A stretch of DNA of 64,000 nt, from positions 806,001 through 870,000 of the forward strand of contig JAGYIE010000001.1 in assembly GCA_018402765.1 (NCBI GenBank), given 5' to 3'. The translations under genes were made by a program, and so were the position numbers. Below, one piece after another: positions 1 to 8,566 of the stretch. Each line of letters starts with the position of its first letter. Position 1 is the stretch's first letter. This stretch comes from Vicingaceae bacterium (GTDB lineage Bacteria > Bacteroidota > Bacteroidia > Flavobacteriales_E > Vicingaceae). The notes beneath the pieces are model-generated. The model was not told where the DNA came from and searched no databases. It saw nothing but the letters and a program-made list of their open reading frames with translations.

Positions 1-1
1 T

Positions 2-214
2 GTAAAACCATTATTAATCATCATAACTATCCCTGTTACTATACTTACCCTTGGTTTGTTTTTATTTGCGATCAACGCATTTATGATTTTAATGGTTGAC
101 AGTTTTGTAGATGGTTTTAATGTTGATGGATTCTGGTGGGCATTAATTTACAGCTTAGTATTATCGCTTGTTAGTTCATTATTTGGAATAGCTGATAAAA
201 AAGAAAAAGGATGA
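2..214 (+). CDS. Phage holin family (PF04020-type) small membrane protein, 3' part
   Basis: The frame is open from the window edge, so the start is missing; 70 residues remain. They form two hydrophobic stretches joined by the segment SFVDGFNVDGFWWALIYS and end in the charged tail ADKKEKG. The order (hydrophobic helix, VDGF, WWA, hydrophobic helix) is what I know from PF04020, named 'phage holin family' but usually chromosomal and of unknown role in the inner membrane. The stop overlaps the next start (ATGA at 211-214), so the two genes are probably co-transcribed. I see no phage context, so a lysis function should not be inferred from the family name. Confidence 0.7.
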   Translation, partial: VKPLLIIITIPVTILTLGLFLFAINAFMILMVDSFVDGFNVDGFWWALIYSLVLSLVSSLFGIADKKEKG

Positions 215-1086
215 TAAAATATACAGATCCAATGTTCAAAGCCAATGAGTTGGCAGGAAAAACAATTATTGTTACAGGCGGAGGTACAGGGCTTGGCAGA
301 TCGATGGTTAAATACTTTATGACCATTGGAGCTAAGGTTATTATTTGCAGCCGAAAAGATGACGTTCTTCAGCAGTCTGCTAAAGAGCTAAGGGAAGAAA
401 CAGGTGGTGAAATTTTAGCCGTGCAGTGTGATGTCAGAAAGCCATTAGAAGTCGATGAGGTATTGCGTCAAGCAATAGAGAAGTTCGGAGAAGTTAATGG
501 ATTAATCAATAATGCTGCAGGTAACTTTATTAGCCCTACAGAGAAGTTATCTCCAAAAGCTTTCGATGTTGTAGTGGATATTGTATTAAAAGGAAGCTAT
601 AACTTTTCGTTGGCATTGGGAAAATACTGGATAGAAAACAAAATAAAAGGAACGATGATGAATATCGTGACCACATACGCATGGACCGGATCCGGATATG
701 TTGTCCCATCGGCATGTGCCAAAGCAGGTGTTTTAGCCCTAACGAGATCTTTGGCCGCTGAATGGTCAAAATACGGCATCCGTGCCAATGCAATTGCGCC
801 GGGACCATTTCCTACTGAAGGTGCTTTTAGTCGATTATTTCCTGAAAGTGTTTTAAATGATATTGACCCGCTTCAGCGGATTCCAGCCAAAAGATTTGGT
901 GAACATCAGGAATTAGCCAACCTAGCAGGTTACTTAATGTCTGATTACTCAGCTTATATGAATGGTGAAGTGGTAACGATTGATGCTGCTGAATGGATTT
1001 ATAATGCTGGAGAATTTACACTCATGGACAAAGTTCCTGCTGAATCGTGGGACGAGATAGCAAAACACGTTAGGGGTAAAAAGTAA
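211..1086 (+). CDS. SDR oxidoreductase, 2,4-dienoyl-CoA reductase (DECR) type
   Basis: A 291-aa NAD(P)-dependent Rossmann enzyme. Visible are the dinucleotide loop TGGGTGLG (residues 22-29), NNAAG (100-104), and the catalytic set of mitochondrial-type 2,4-dienoyl-CoA reductase, Y156, S167 and K171, with the same spacing as in that family (Tyr, +11 Ser, +15 Lys) rather than the usual YxxxK of short-chain dehydrogenases. The motif PGPFPTEGAFSRL (around residue 198) is also typical of DECR proteins. The expected role is reduction of 2,4-dienoyl-CoA intermediates during beta-oxidation of unsaturated fatty acids in the cytoplasm. It overlaps the preceding small membrane gene by 4 nt. The family assignment is secure; the exact substrate is inferred. 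Confidence 0.88.
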   Translation: MIKYTDPMFKANELAGKTIIVTGGGTGLGRSMVKYFMTIGAKVIICSRKDDVLQQSAKELREETGGEILAVQCDVRKPLEVDEVLRQAIEKFGEVNGLINNAAGNFISPTEKLSPKAFDVVVDIVLKGSYNFSLALGKYWIENKIKGTMMNIVTTYAWTGSGYVVPSACAKAGVLALTRSLAAEWSKYGIRANAIAPGPFPTEGAFSRLFPESVLNDIDPLQRIPAKRFGEHQELANLAGYLMSDYSAYMNGEVVTIDAAEWIYNAGEFTLMDKVPAESWDEIAKHVRGKK

Positions 1087-1219
1087 GGAGGAACTGAGGG
1101 TTAAGCCCCTCCTACAAAAACAACCTAGTTAATCACCCTAAACTCGTTGTTCGCTTGCTTTTCTAACCTTAACCAAGTCATCTACGAAAAAAGATTTAAC
1201 TTGGATTTAAAAAAATATC

Positions 1220-1858
1220 ATGAATAACGAAATTTCTTTTTTCTTACTCTGCTTTACCTCCTTCATTACGCTAATGAACCCATTAGGCATCATGCCAGTT
1301 TTCTTAACGATGACAGGCCAACTAGAACAAAAAGAGCGAACTAGAACTGCATTAAAAGCGGTAATTGTGGCTTTTTTCTCACTTGTACTATTTGCGTTTA
1401 GCGGTCAGGTACTTTTTAATTTTTTTGGAATTTCTGTGAATAGCTTTAGAGTAGTTGGTGGAATTATTTTTTTTATGATGGGTTATGACATGCTTCAAGC
1501 CAGACTAACCAAAATAAAAATTAACAAAAGTGAGATCAACGAATATGTTGATGATATTTCTGTAACTCCCTTAGCTATTCCAATGATTTGTGGGCCTGGC
1601 GCTATTACCAATGCAATCGTATTAATGGAGGACGCAATAAACCTTAAAAGCAAAGCCATTCTTATAGGAACAATGCTGATGATCTGCATCATTATTTTTT
1701 TAGTTCTTTGGGGGGCAACTCGCATCACAAAACTTCTAGGTAAAACAGGAAATAAGATTTTAATGCGCTTGATGGGACTTATCGTAATGGTGATTGCTGT
1801 TGAGTTTTTCTTTAGCGGACTTAAGCCTATTTTAATTGATATTTTAAGAAGTGTTTAA
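1220..1858 (+). CDS. MarC family integral membrane protein
   Basis: A 212-aa protein with about six hydrophobic segments and the MarC signature NPLGIMPVFLTMT close to the N-terminus. A second conserved stretch, TPLAIPMICGPGAI (around residue 115), is also characteristic. MarC proteins (UPF0056) sit in the inner membrane; their substrate is not established, and the old link to multiple antibiotic resistance was not upheld. The last 8 nt overlap the next gene, which points to co-translation with the predicted aminopeptidase. Confidence 0.88.
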   Translation: MNNEISFFLLCFTSFITLMNPLGIMPVFLTMTGQLEQKERTRTALKAVIVAFFSLVLFAFSGQVLFNFFGISVNSFRVVGGIIFFMMGYDMLQARLTKIKINKSEINEYVDDISVTPLAIPMICGPGAITNAIVLMEDAINLKSKAILIGTMLMICIIIFLVLWGATRITKLLGKTGNKILMRLMGLIVMVIAVEFFFSGLKPILIDILRSV

Positions 1859-2876
1859 ACGACCAATTATCCGTATCGTATTAATAGCAATGTACTTCCT
1901 AATAGGTTGGTTTAGTGCAGATATTACTTATGGGGTTCGGCAACTAAATGGGCAAATTGATGTACTGATGAATGCTCAACCCATAGAGTCATTCTTAGAA
2001 AAAGCTGATTTTCCTGAAGAGCAAAAACAAAAAATACGCTTTATTCAAGAAGTTAGGTCTTTTGCGGTGAATGAGCTTGGAATGACGAATACTGATAATT
2101 ACACTACGCTGTTTGATCAAAAAGGAGCATCGATTCTTTGGGTTGTGACGGCAGCACCAGAATTTTCCCTTAGCCCATATCAGTGGAACTTCCCTTTTGC
2201 AGGAAGCTTTCCCTACAAAGGTTTCTTTAATAAAGAATTGGTAAAAAAAGAAGCAATTAAAATGAAACGACTTGGCTATGATGTGGAGATTGATGACGTA
2301 TCTGCATGGTCTACTCTTGGTTGGTTTTCTGACCCAATCCTATCGAATAATCTAAATAGAGATTACGGAAGTCTGGCTAACCTAATCATTCATGAACTTA
2401 CACACGCCACCTTGTATGTAAAGGATAGCGCAGAAATGAATGAAAATTTAGCTTCGTTCATCGGTCATGTAGGTGCTATTGAATTTTTATCGAGCTATGA
2501 TGGTGGAGATACCATGCTAACCAACTACCTTAATCAACGGAGTGATGTTGGTCTGTATAAAAACTATATGAAAAGAAGCATTGAAAAACTGACCAACTTT
2601 TATGCTACTACCACTTTACCAATTGACGAAAGACGTAAAGAAAAAGAGCGTTTAATCTCGACAATACGCGAAGGACTGAAGGAGGTGAATTTTTCTAAAT
2701 CAACTTCTTTTCAATCGATTAAAAATGGAAGCTACCCGCTGTCAAATGCCTACTTTTCAGGATTCAATACCTACAATAAGCAACAATCTAATTTTGAAGA
2801 ACGGTTGGCGAAAGAATTTAACAATGACTTAAAAGCCTTCTTGAACTATTTCAAACAAAAATATCCTACTTTGTAA
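1851..2876 (+). CDS. Predicted membrane-anchored zinc aminopeptidase (COG4324/PF10023 type)
   Basis: A 341-aa protein starting with GTG at 1851, inside the marC stop region. An N-terminal hydrophobic segment (residues 8-24) should anchor it with the bulk outside the cytoplasm. The zinc metalloprotease motif HELTH lies at residues 181-185 and is followed by MNENLASFIG, where the Glu after NEN is a plausible third zinc ligand. This arrangement fits the predicted aminopeptidase family COG4324. No alternative ATG would keep the full membrane anchor, which supports the GTG start. It is followed 2 nt later by murQ, so it may belong to an envelope turnover operon. Activity is inferred from the motif. 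Confidence 0.75.
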   Translation: MFKRPIIRIVLIAMYFLIGWFSADITYGVRQLNGQIDVLMNAQPIESFLEKADFPEEQKQKIRFIQEVRSFAVNELGMTNTDNYTTLFDQKGASILWVVTAAPEFSLSPYQWNFPFAGSFPYKGFFNKELVKKEAIKMKRLGYDVEIDDVSAWSTLGWFSDPILSNNLNRDYGSLANLIIHELTHATLYVKDSAEMNENLASFIGHVGAIEFLSSYDGGDTMLTNYLNQRSDVGLYKNYMKRSIEKLTNFYATTTLPIDERRKEKERLISTIREGLKEVNFSKSTSFQSIKNGSYPLSNAYFSGFNTYNKQQSNFEERLAKEFNNDLKAFLNYFKQKYPTL

Positions 2877-2878
2877 TC

Positions 2879-3679
2879 ATGACAAAATCAACTGAAGCCA
2901 ACTCTAAATACGATCACCTCGAAGCAATGAGTGTAACCCAACTATTGACGAACATCAATAAAGAAGATCGGATAGTTCCTTATGCAATAGAACAACAAAT
3001 AGCCCAGATAGAATTAGTGGTTAAAGAAACGGCGAATCGAATGAAAAATGGAGGTCGCTTGTTTTATATCGGCGCAGGCACAAGCGGACGATTAGGCGTT
3101 GTGGATGCTTCTGAATGCCCTCCTACATTTGGTGTTGCCCACGATCAAGTAATTGGATTGATAGCCGGAGGTGACTCTGCAATTCGAAAAGCAGTAGAAT
3201 TTGCTGAGGATGACACCGAACAAGCTTGGAAAGATCTACAAGAACACCACATTACTGACAAAGATGTAGTAATTGGAATTGCAGCATCAGGTACTACGCC
3301 TTATGTAATTGGAGGAGTAAAAATGAGTAAGGCAAACGGCATATTTACTGCTTGCATTGTCTGCAATGATGATTCTCCTCTAGCTGCTGAAGTAGACATT
3401 CCTATTGAAGTAATTGTTGGCCCTGAGTTCGTTACAGGTAGCACTAGAATGAAAGCCGGTACAGCTCAAAAGTTGGTTTTAAATATGATATCAACTGCTG
3501 TAATGATCCAACTTGGAAAAGTAAAAGGAAACAAAATGGTGGATATGCAATTAAGCAATAACAAGTTGGTAAAACGAGGTATTCAAATGCTGATGACTGA
3601 GCTATCGATATCTTACGAAGAGGCGAAAGAGTTACTCGACAAATACGGTAATGTGCGGAATGCGATTAATAATTTTTGA
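2879..3679 (+). CDS. murQ: N-acetylmuramic acid 6-phosphate etherase
   Basis: A 266-aa SIS-domain enzyme that cleaves the lactyl ether of MurNAc-6-phosphate to give GlcNAc-6-phosphate and D-lactate in peptidoglycan recycling. It shows the family signature FYIGAGTSGRLGVVDASECP (residues 62-81). The conserved glutamates are E79 and E110, and a second phosphosugar-binding loop, GIAASGTTPYV, follows. GSTRMKAGTAQKL is another MurQ hallmark. The C-terminus carries a short UBA-like helical end (SYEEAKELLDKYGNVRNAI). It starts 2 nt after the aminopeptidase gene and is the last gene before a repeat array. The length is normal for Bacteroidota MurQ. Confidence 0.95.
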   Translation: MTKSTEANSKYDHLEAMSVTQLLTNINKEDRIVPYAIEQQIAQIELVVKETANRMKNGGRLFYIGAGTSGRLGVVDASECPPTFGVAHDQVIGLIAGGDSAIRKAVEFAEDDTEQAWKDLQEHHITDKDVVIGIAASGTTPYVIGGVKMSKANGIFTACIVCNDDSPLAAEVDIPIEVIVGPEFVTGSTRMKAGTAQKLVLNMISTAVMIQLGKVKGNKMVDMQLSNNKLVKRGIQMLMTELSISYEEAKELLDKYGNVRNAINNF

Positions 3680-3680
3680 A

Positions 3681-3974
3681 TGTAATGGTTAATTATTAAT
3701 TATCAATTGTTAATTGCTCTTGACTACGGTCAATCGTTGTAATTGTTAATTGTTAATTATCAATTGTTAATTGCTCTTGACTACCGTCAATCGTTGTAAT
3801 GGTTAATTATTAATTGTTAATGGTTTACTACTCTTACCTACCGGTAATCGTTTAATTGCTAGTTGTTAATTATTAATTATCAATTGTTAATTGCTCTTGA
3901 CTACGGTCAATCGCTGTAATTGTTAATTATTAATTGTTAATGGCTTTTACCTACCGGTAATCGTTGTAATTGTA
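3681..3974 (+). repeat. Tandem array of about five 57-nt AT-rich units with a covarying hairpin
   Basis: Units start at 3681, 3738, 3795, about 3852 and 3915. The first three are spaced exactly 57 nt apart; the later ones vary slightly. Each begins near TGTAAT, continues with an AT-rich stretch of TTAATTATTAATTG type, and contains a small palindrome. The palindrome is TTGAC-4 nt-GTCAA in units 1, 2 and 4 (3720-3733, 3777-3790, 3897-3910) and TTACC-4 nt-GGTAA in units 3 and 5 (3834-3847, 3947-3960), so two base pairs change together. The array fills the gap between murQ and the next gene. It contains no gene and is not a CRISPR array, because there are no unique spacers. Confidence 0.9.
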
Positions 3975-4091
3975 TCAACATCCCTTGCTAGGCGTTTAAT
4001 CAGAGACTTTAAAGTTCAAATTTCCTTTTCACAAAACAAATTCCATTTTCAATAGTTGTATCCATAATTTTAAACCAAAAAACAACCTGTA

Positions 4092-4658
4092 TTGCACACC
4101 ATAGAACCACACTATAAATGGAGAAACTACTACATCGCATCAGAGGATGAGCGTTCTCCTTTTTTTGATCGAATCTACAGCGAATTTGAGTTCGTTGACA
4201 CGGTTTATGATCATTATATTCATCCACAATGGGACAATATAGAATCACCTACACTTTACATAAAAATACTCTACACGGACTACCACGAAGGCTTTACGAT
4301 CATAGAGATGATTGGAGAATGGAATGACTTACTCCATAATGATATCATGTTCCTAAAAAGAAATATCATCGACGTTTTGGTGGAAGAGGGTGTCAACCGT
4401 TTTATTATGATTGGCGAAAACGTCTTGAATTTTCACACATCAGACGATTCCTACTACGAAGAGTGGTTTGAGGACATAGAAGATGGATGGATCGCATTCA
4501 TTAACTTCCATGAGCATGTGCTTCGTGACTTTGCTGATGCGAATATCGATTATTACATCATGAGCGGAGGAGAACTCAATGAACTCAACTGGCGGACCTA
4601 TTTACCTACACAACTTATTGAGAAAGTAGATAGTATGGTAATGAAGCGGATTGGATGA
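4092..4658 (+). CDS. Conserved Bacteroidota protein of unknown function
   Basis: A 188-aa cytoplasmic protein beginning with TTG at 4092. I recognise the opening (EPHYKWRNYYIASEDERSPF) and the segments HPQWD, LYIKILYTDYHEGF and HNDIMFLKRNIID as those of a protein conserved across Bacteroidota with no known function. It has no signal peptide or membrane segment and is rich in aromatic and acidic residues. It stands alone on this strand between the repeat array and a convergent gene whose stop lies only 2 nt away. No enzymatic motif is visible. Confidence 0.75.
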   Translation: MHTIEPHYKWRNYYIASEDERSPFFDRIYSEFEFVDTVYDHYIHPQWDNIESPTLYIKILYTDYHEGFTIIEMIGEWNDLLHNDIMFLKRNIIDVLVEEGVNRFIMIGENVLNFHTSDDSYYEEWFEDIEDGWIAFINFHEHVLRDFADANIDYYIMSGGELNELNWRTYLPTQLIEKVDSMVMKRIG

Positions 4659-4660
4659 GA

Positions 4661-5050
4661 CTAGCAATCACAAGTCTTGCCCACCTGCATTATTGACATC
4701 AGGTTAACCAAACTATCGCGTTCACACATTTCTAATTTATAGTGTACCTGTGCTTCAGCTATGGTGATGTCATAAATAGGACAAGGTTTCTTTTGAGTCT
4801 CGCTATTTTTAAAATCTACCTCAGCACCACGGATTAGAATCTTAGCAATACTGTCACGTTCCAAACCCAGACAAGTTATTTGGCATTCTGCAAGTTCTGT
4901 AGCTTTAAACTCCGCTTGCTTAATGGTGATCAATACTCGACCTTCAGGTGTCCAACTGCTCCAATCTCTAGCGCCAAACATTACAAATACCACTAGGGTT
5001 CCTAAAGAAAGACCTATACCAAAAAACTTAAATCGTGTCCAAAAATTCAT
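4661..5050 (-). CDS. Small membrane-anchored protein, probably DUF4258 family
   Basis: A 129-aa protein with one N-terminal transmembrane helix (residues 9-27) and a soluble remainder. The layout (short basic N-terminus, helix, WTPEGRVL, then VDFKNSETQKKPCPIYDI) resembles the Bacteroidota proteins annotated DUF4258; the assignment rests on recall of that pattern. Several cysteines are present (CQITC, KPC, CER, CDC at the very end), which could form disulfides outside the cytoplasm. It converges with the preceding gene with 2 nt between stops. The function is unknown. Confidence 0.65.
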   Translation of the reverse strand: MNFWTRFKFFGIGLSLGTLVVFVMFGARDWSSWTPEGRVLITIKQAEFKATELAECQITCLGLERDSIAKILIRGAEVDFKNSETQKKPCPIYDITIAEAQVHYKLEMCERDSLVNLMSIMQVGKTCDC

Positions 5051-5250
5051 GAAGTAAAATTAGGGATAAAAGACAATTCTTAAGTGTCATAAAAGTATGA
5101 ATCTTTATATCATCAAACTCAGTTAATAATTAGGGTTTAATTCAAATTGAAAGAAAATTATTAAAAATGGAAGCTTTTTAAAAGAATGTTATTTTGAACT
5201 TACGAATTCATTAAAAACTGAGAGTTAAGAATAAAAATTCAGTAAGAATA

Positions 5251-6474
5251 TTAATGCTTTATCAATCTTATTGACAATCCTAAACCATTATAATACTTAT
5301 CAGCATTATAAGTTTCATACTTTATTTTACCTAATTCAAAAAAGACCTTTACAATGTAGCCATCTGAGGTCCAAAACATTGAAACCCTACCTTTGCCGCT
5401 AAAATACTTGTAGTTAAACAGTGATTCACCTTCCCAGAAAGTTACAAAAGTAGCTTTTCTGTAGCCTTCTGGTCTCAAGTTAAAACCATTACTTTTAAAA
5501 TTCCTATAGTCCAATAAATAAAAAGAATGCCAATAATTGATCTCTAATAGTGACAATAAACCAGAAGGCTCAAATTTGTTAGAAAATTTAAATAGTTTTT
5601 TAAAATCCTCTAATGAAGCAATTTTAATTCCTTGTTTCAGCCTACTTCCAATAGAATCACAAGCATAAAAATTATACAATGCAGCATTGCTCCTTTTGTC
5701 ATTTTTATAGTAACAAAATGCAGGATTTTCATTGCGACATTTCTCAGCCCACTGCTTTGAATCTTCAATAAGAGGTATTTTAATATTTTTGAAATTCAGA
5801 TGATTGAAGTTAATATTACTCCAGCATTGCTCTCCAATTTTAACAAAAGTGCTATTCGATAGATGTTCTCTTTCTTCAACTAGTCTAATAAAACCAGAAG
5901 AAAGAAATTCAGTAGACCATGCTTCAATTTTCTTATGTGTAGGACTATTACCAATGCAGAATGTTCCAAAACGTTCATTTTCCTTATCAAAATACACCCA
6001 ACTTGAAAAGGTGTTAAAACGCTGAGGTTTAGCATTAAAACCTAAACGATTATTTCCGCTATGATTCCCTTTTTTCCATACACCTCTTTCCTTTAAATCT
6101 TTAAGGGCTTTAATATTTTCTTTATTTCGATTACTATTATATTCCCAATCAGAATCCCATAAATGTGAATCATCGTCTTCAAATAAATAACCCGTGATTC
6201 TGACAAGTTCTTGCCATTCATTAAGCGTTGGTATTCTATAATTATTTTCTACCAATTCATTGATTCTTGCTAAAGCAAAATAATTATAACAACATCCTAG
6301 TTTAGCATTATTTATATCATATTCATACCAATGGTAACATGGGGTTTTGCAATTGTTAAAATTTTCAAAATCAATTGCATTTTTGGCGAAATAAATAGGA
6401 TTCCCGTTTTTAAAAGTAGTTTTATCCAAATTAAAGGTTTGCCACTTTAAGTTATTTATATCTACGACATCCAT
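5251..6474 (-). CDS. Cytoplasmic protein with two FISUMP-type domains
   Basis: A 407-aa protein without a signal peptide. It contains two divergent copies of the Fibrobacter succinogenes major paralogous (FISUMP, TIGR02145/PF09603) domain, roughly residues 5-200 and 205-405. Seen in each are the opening W-x-N-x-N/F-x-NG pattern (WQTFNLDKTTFKNGNPI; CWSNINFNHLNFKNI), a Y-x-Y/Y-Y-N-D segment followed by LGCCYNYFAL or ALYNFYACDSI, and a basic IPTLNEWQELV or IASLEDFKKLF step. The family is usually secreted or lipid-anchored and of unknown function; this copy appears intracellular. It is one of several FISUMP-type genes in the window. Confidence 0.72.
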   Translation of the reverse strand: MDVVDINNLKWQTFNLDKTTFKNGNPIYFAKNAIDFENFNNCKTPCYHWYEYDINNAKLGCCYNYFALARINELVENNYRIPTLNEWQELVRITGYLFEDDDSHLWDSDWEYNSNRNKENIKALKDLKERGVWKKGNHSGNNRLGFNAKPQRFNTFSSWVYFDKENERFGTFCIGNSPTHKKIEAWSTEFLSSGFIRLVEEREHLSNSTFVKIGEQCWSNINFNHLNFKNIKIPLIEDSKQWAEKCRNENPAFCYYKNDKRSNAALYNFYACDSIGSRLKQGIKIASLEDFKKLFKFSNKFEPSGLLSLLEINYWHSFYLLDYRNFKSNGFNLRPEGYRKATFVTFWEGESLFNYKYFSGKGRVSMFWTSDGYIVKVFFELGKIKYETYNADKYYNGLGLSIRLIKH

Positions 6475-6700
6475 ATTTTATCAATTAGAAAAAATAAATC
6501 CAATTTTAAATTATACTTTGATAAAACCTTATTGGAAATTTAAACAATGGAGATTTTCATTTACTATGAATTTAATTGTTTACTGATTTAAAACTTCATT
6601 ATCAATATTTCAAATGTTTGCATTTACAAGAAAATTAATTCTATCTATAACATGCTCTTAAAACTTGTTTTTAAAAGAAAACTATTTAATATCATCTTAA

Positions 6701-7180
6701 TTATTGTTTTAATTCAGGAAGTATTTCACCTAAATCTTGATCAACATTTTGCGGCTCAAAAGCAATAATAAGATAGTACAGAGCTTTTGGAATTAGCCCT
6801 ATTGTTAGGAAGGATAATAAACCTTTATCAGGGAAAAATACAACCAGTAAAATACCTGAATAAACGAAAATGCTAGAAAAACTTTCGAAAACTAATAGCA
6901 ACCTTCGTGTTTTAAGACGACTTAAGAAATTTTCCTTTAGCGGGTTTATTGATTTATCTGCTCGTGACAAATCATAGCGTTTGGATAGTGGTTGAAAACA
7001 AGCTAAAAATTCAATAACAATTAAACTCATAGAAATCACCATAAAAGCAATGTTAAAGGTTCCAAGACCAGCATTAGAAAGGAGGTGCTCTCCAGAAAGA
7101 AACATACTTAAGTATACAGACAAACCGATTATCCAAAGCGCTTTAGAAAGGAGGTAAATTGGTTTTAAAATATTTTTCAT
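6701..7180 (-). CDS. Hypothetical four-helix integral membrane protein
   Basis: A 159-aa protein with hydrophobic segments at about residues 10-28, 40-62, 97-118 and 121-141, separated by a basic loop (residues 66-96, LSKRYDLSRADKSINPLKEN) that should face the cytoplasm. I do not recognise the family. It lies between FISUMP-type genes on the same strand but is separated from them by more than 200 nt on each side, so an operon with them is not obvious. Confidence 0.6.
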   Translation of the reverse strand: MKNILKPIYLLSKALWIIGLSVYLSMFLSGEHLLSNAGLGTFNIAFMVISMSLIVIEFLACFQPLSKRYDLSRADKSINPLKENFLSRLKTRRLLLVFESFSSIFVYSGILLVVFFPDKGLLSFLTIGLIPKALYYLIIAFEPQNVDQDLGEILPELKQ

Positions 7181-7271
7181 GATTTTCTTATTAAACTTTT
7201 ACTATATTTTTATAAAATATAAAATTTCTTCCTATTCGCTAGAAACAAATTTATTCTTTAATATATAACGA

Positions 7272-7361
7272 TTAAAAAGGCAAATCTTCCCTATCCCACT
7301 TTGAAGATTTTAAGCTAATTGTTTTATTCCTGCTGACAACTTCAACTAACTTGTTCAAGGT
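7272..7361 (-). pseudogene. Remnant of a gene ending in an SSB-like DLPF tail
   Basis: The minus-strand frame has 29 codons before a TAA and has no start codon of its own in good position. It ends in SSKWDREDLPF-stop. The same C-terminal pattern, acidic residues then LPF, closes the two large paralogous proteins at 24652-27516 and 27522-29507. I read this as the 3' scrap of a related gene, or of an ssDNA-binding protein, left in a decayed region. The evidence is one short motif, so chance is possible. Confidence 0.4.
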
Positions 7362-7708
7362 TTAGTAACCTAGTAGCACATCATTTTAGGCTAACACTTT
7401 GTAAGAACAATTAACTAAACCGTTAAAAAATAAACTTCTGCCCTTATTTGAAACAACGGATTTACTACTATTAAAATGGGCATTTATACAACCAAAACAT
7501 TATCCAAATGAGATAAAAACCGCTTAATCGAATGCGAGAAAAGATGATAAATTAAGGCTCCATACGACTCTTATTTGAGACCCTATTATAAAACAAACCT
7601 CAGTATCTAATACTTATTCATCTAAATGGTACTTTAATACATGTGTACTTTTCTCCTCAACAACATTTAAAAAAATGAAAGCATTTTAGGAAACCTATAA
7701 AAAGATCT
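7362..7708. other. Gene-free AT-rich stretch
   Basis: No convincing reading frame, RNA or repeat in about 350 nt; stop codons are frequent in all frames. Together with the DLPF remnant next to it, this looks like decayed coding sequence. Confidence 0.5.
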
Positions 7709-8401
7709 TTAATCACTTATTAAAACTATATTTCCCCTACTATGATCTAATGCACTAGCATATTTTTTCCATTCAGAAATCTCACCTGTTTGAAAATCTA
7801 ATACATTTACAAAAAACTTTTTGGACTCTGTTGAGGACCAAACGGGAAGCTCTGGAGAAAGATTTAAGGATTCTCGATACTTGAATAATTGCTCTAGTTC
7901 AATAAAAGAAGGTAAACGCCAATTTGATTTATTGTACAACTTAAATTTATTGAGACTTTTTAAGAAAGATTCGGGATATGTGTGTTCTCCTAATGCACCA
8001 TAAACAAGAAACATTCCCCATTCGTTAGTCGTATTTAAATGAACAGCTAATTCTCTATCTATTATAGAAGAGTATTCAAGGTCGCATATAGCCAATAAAG
8101 GTAGCGTTTGCTGTAGTTGTTGTTGGTTATTGCATTTCTCATGAGTACATTTTTCAACGTCATAAATACTGAATGTATTCGTGTTGGAATCTCTACACCA
8201 AAGGAGTTTATAGGATTGTAAACGCAGTTCTTCAGTGACGCTTTTCAACTCATCTGAAGTGGGATATCTCCAAGTATCCGTTTTTTTAAATTGGTATTGA
8301 TTTATAAAACTAATGGCTGCTCCATGTGAATCACAAAATATGTTTAAATCAGATGATGTGATTTTGTTGTTAATTTTGATCATGTTCATTGATATGTCCA
8401 A
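7709..8401 (-). CDS. Protein with two DUF1566/Lcl-like domains
   Basis: A 230-aa protein without a signal peptide. The C-terminal half has the DUF1566 pattern (WRLPSFIELEQLF, then VWSSTESKKFFVNVLDFQTG, then a terminal GNIVLIS). The N-terminal half repeats it in weaker form (WRYPTSDELKSV, LLWCRDSNT). DUF1566 and FISUMP domains are similar in sequence logic (WxxP-x-x-x-E-x-x-x-L followed by WSSTE), so this gene belongs with the FISUMP genes on either side. Its function is unknown. The start at 8401 has a second Met five codons in (MDISMN), which could be the true start. Confidence 0.65.
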   Translation of the reverse strand: MDISMNMIKINNKITSSDLNIFCDSHGAAISFINQYQFKKTDTWRYPTSDELKSVTEELRLQSYKLLWCRDSNTNTFSIYDVEKCTHEKCNNQQQLQQTLPLLAICDLEYSSIIDRELAVHLNTTNEWGMFLVYGALGEHTYPESFLKSLNKFKLYNKSNWRLPSFIELEQLFKYRESLNLSPELPVWSSTESKKFFVNVLDFQTGEISEWKKYASALDHSRGNIVLISD

Positions 8402-8566
8402 TTTATTAATCCAAAAAGTTTAAATTTCCTATTTATATAAAATTTCAAAGCAACCCAAAATCCCTCAACTTAAACCTAGCTAATTTACTCAACTAACTTA
8501 CAGCCATTATATTGAGCGATTTATTAAAATTTAAAACTAGTTTGCTTCATGTTTTAAAATATTATA

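Noticed and set aside
2-214. Prophage remnant suggested by the holin family name
   Set aside because: No other phage gene is present; the family is mostly chromosomal.
1086-1113. AGGAGG/CCTCCT inverted repeat after the SDR gene
   Set aside because: The stem is short, interrupted by a long inner loop and lacks a T-run, so it is not called as a terminator.
3681-3974. Possible CRISPR array
   Set aside because: Units are continuous 57-nt repeats without unique spacers, and no cas gene is near.
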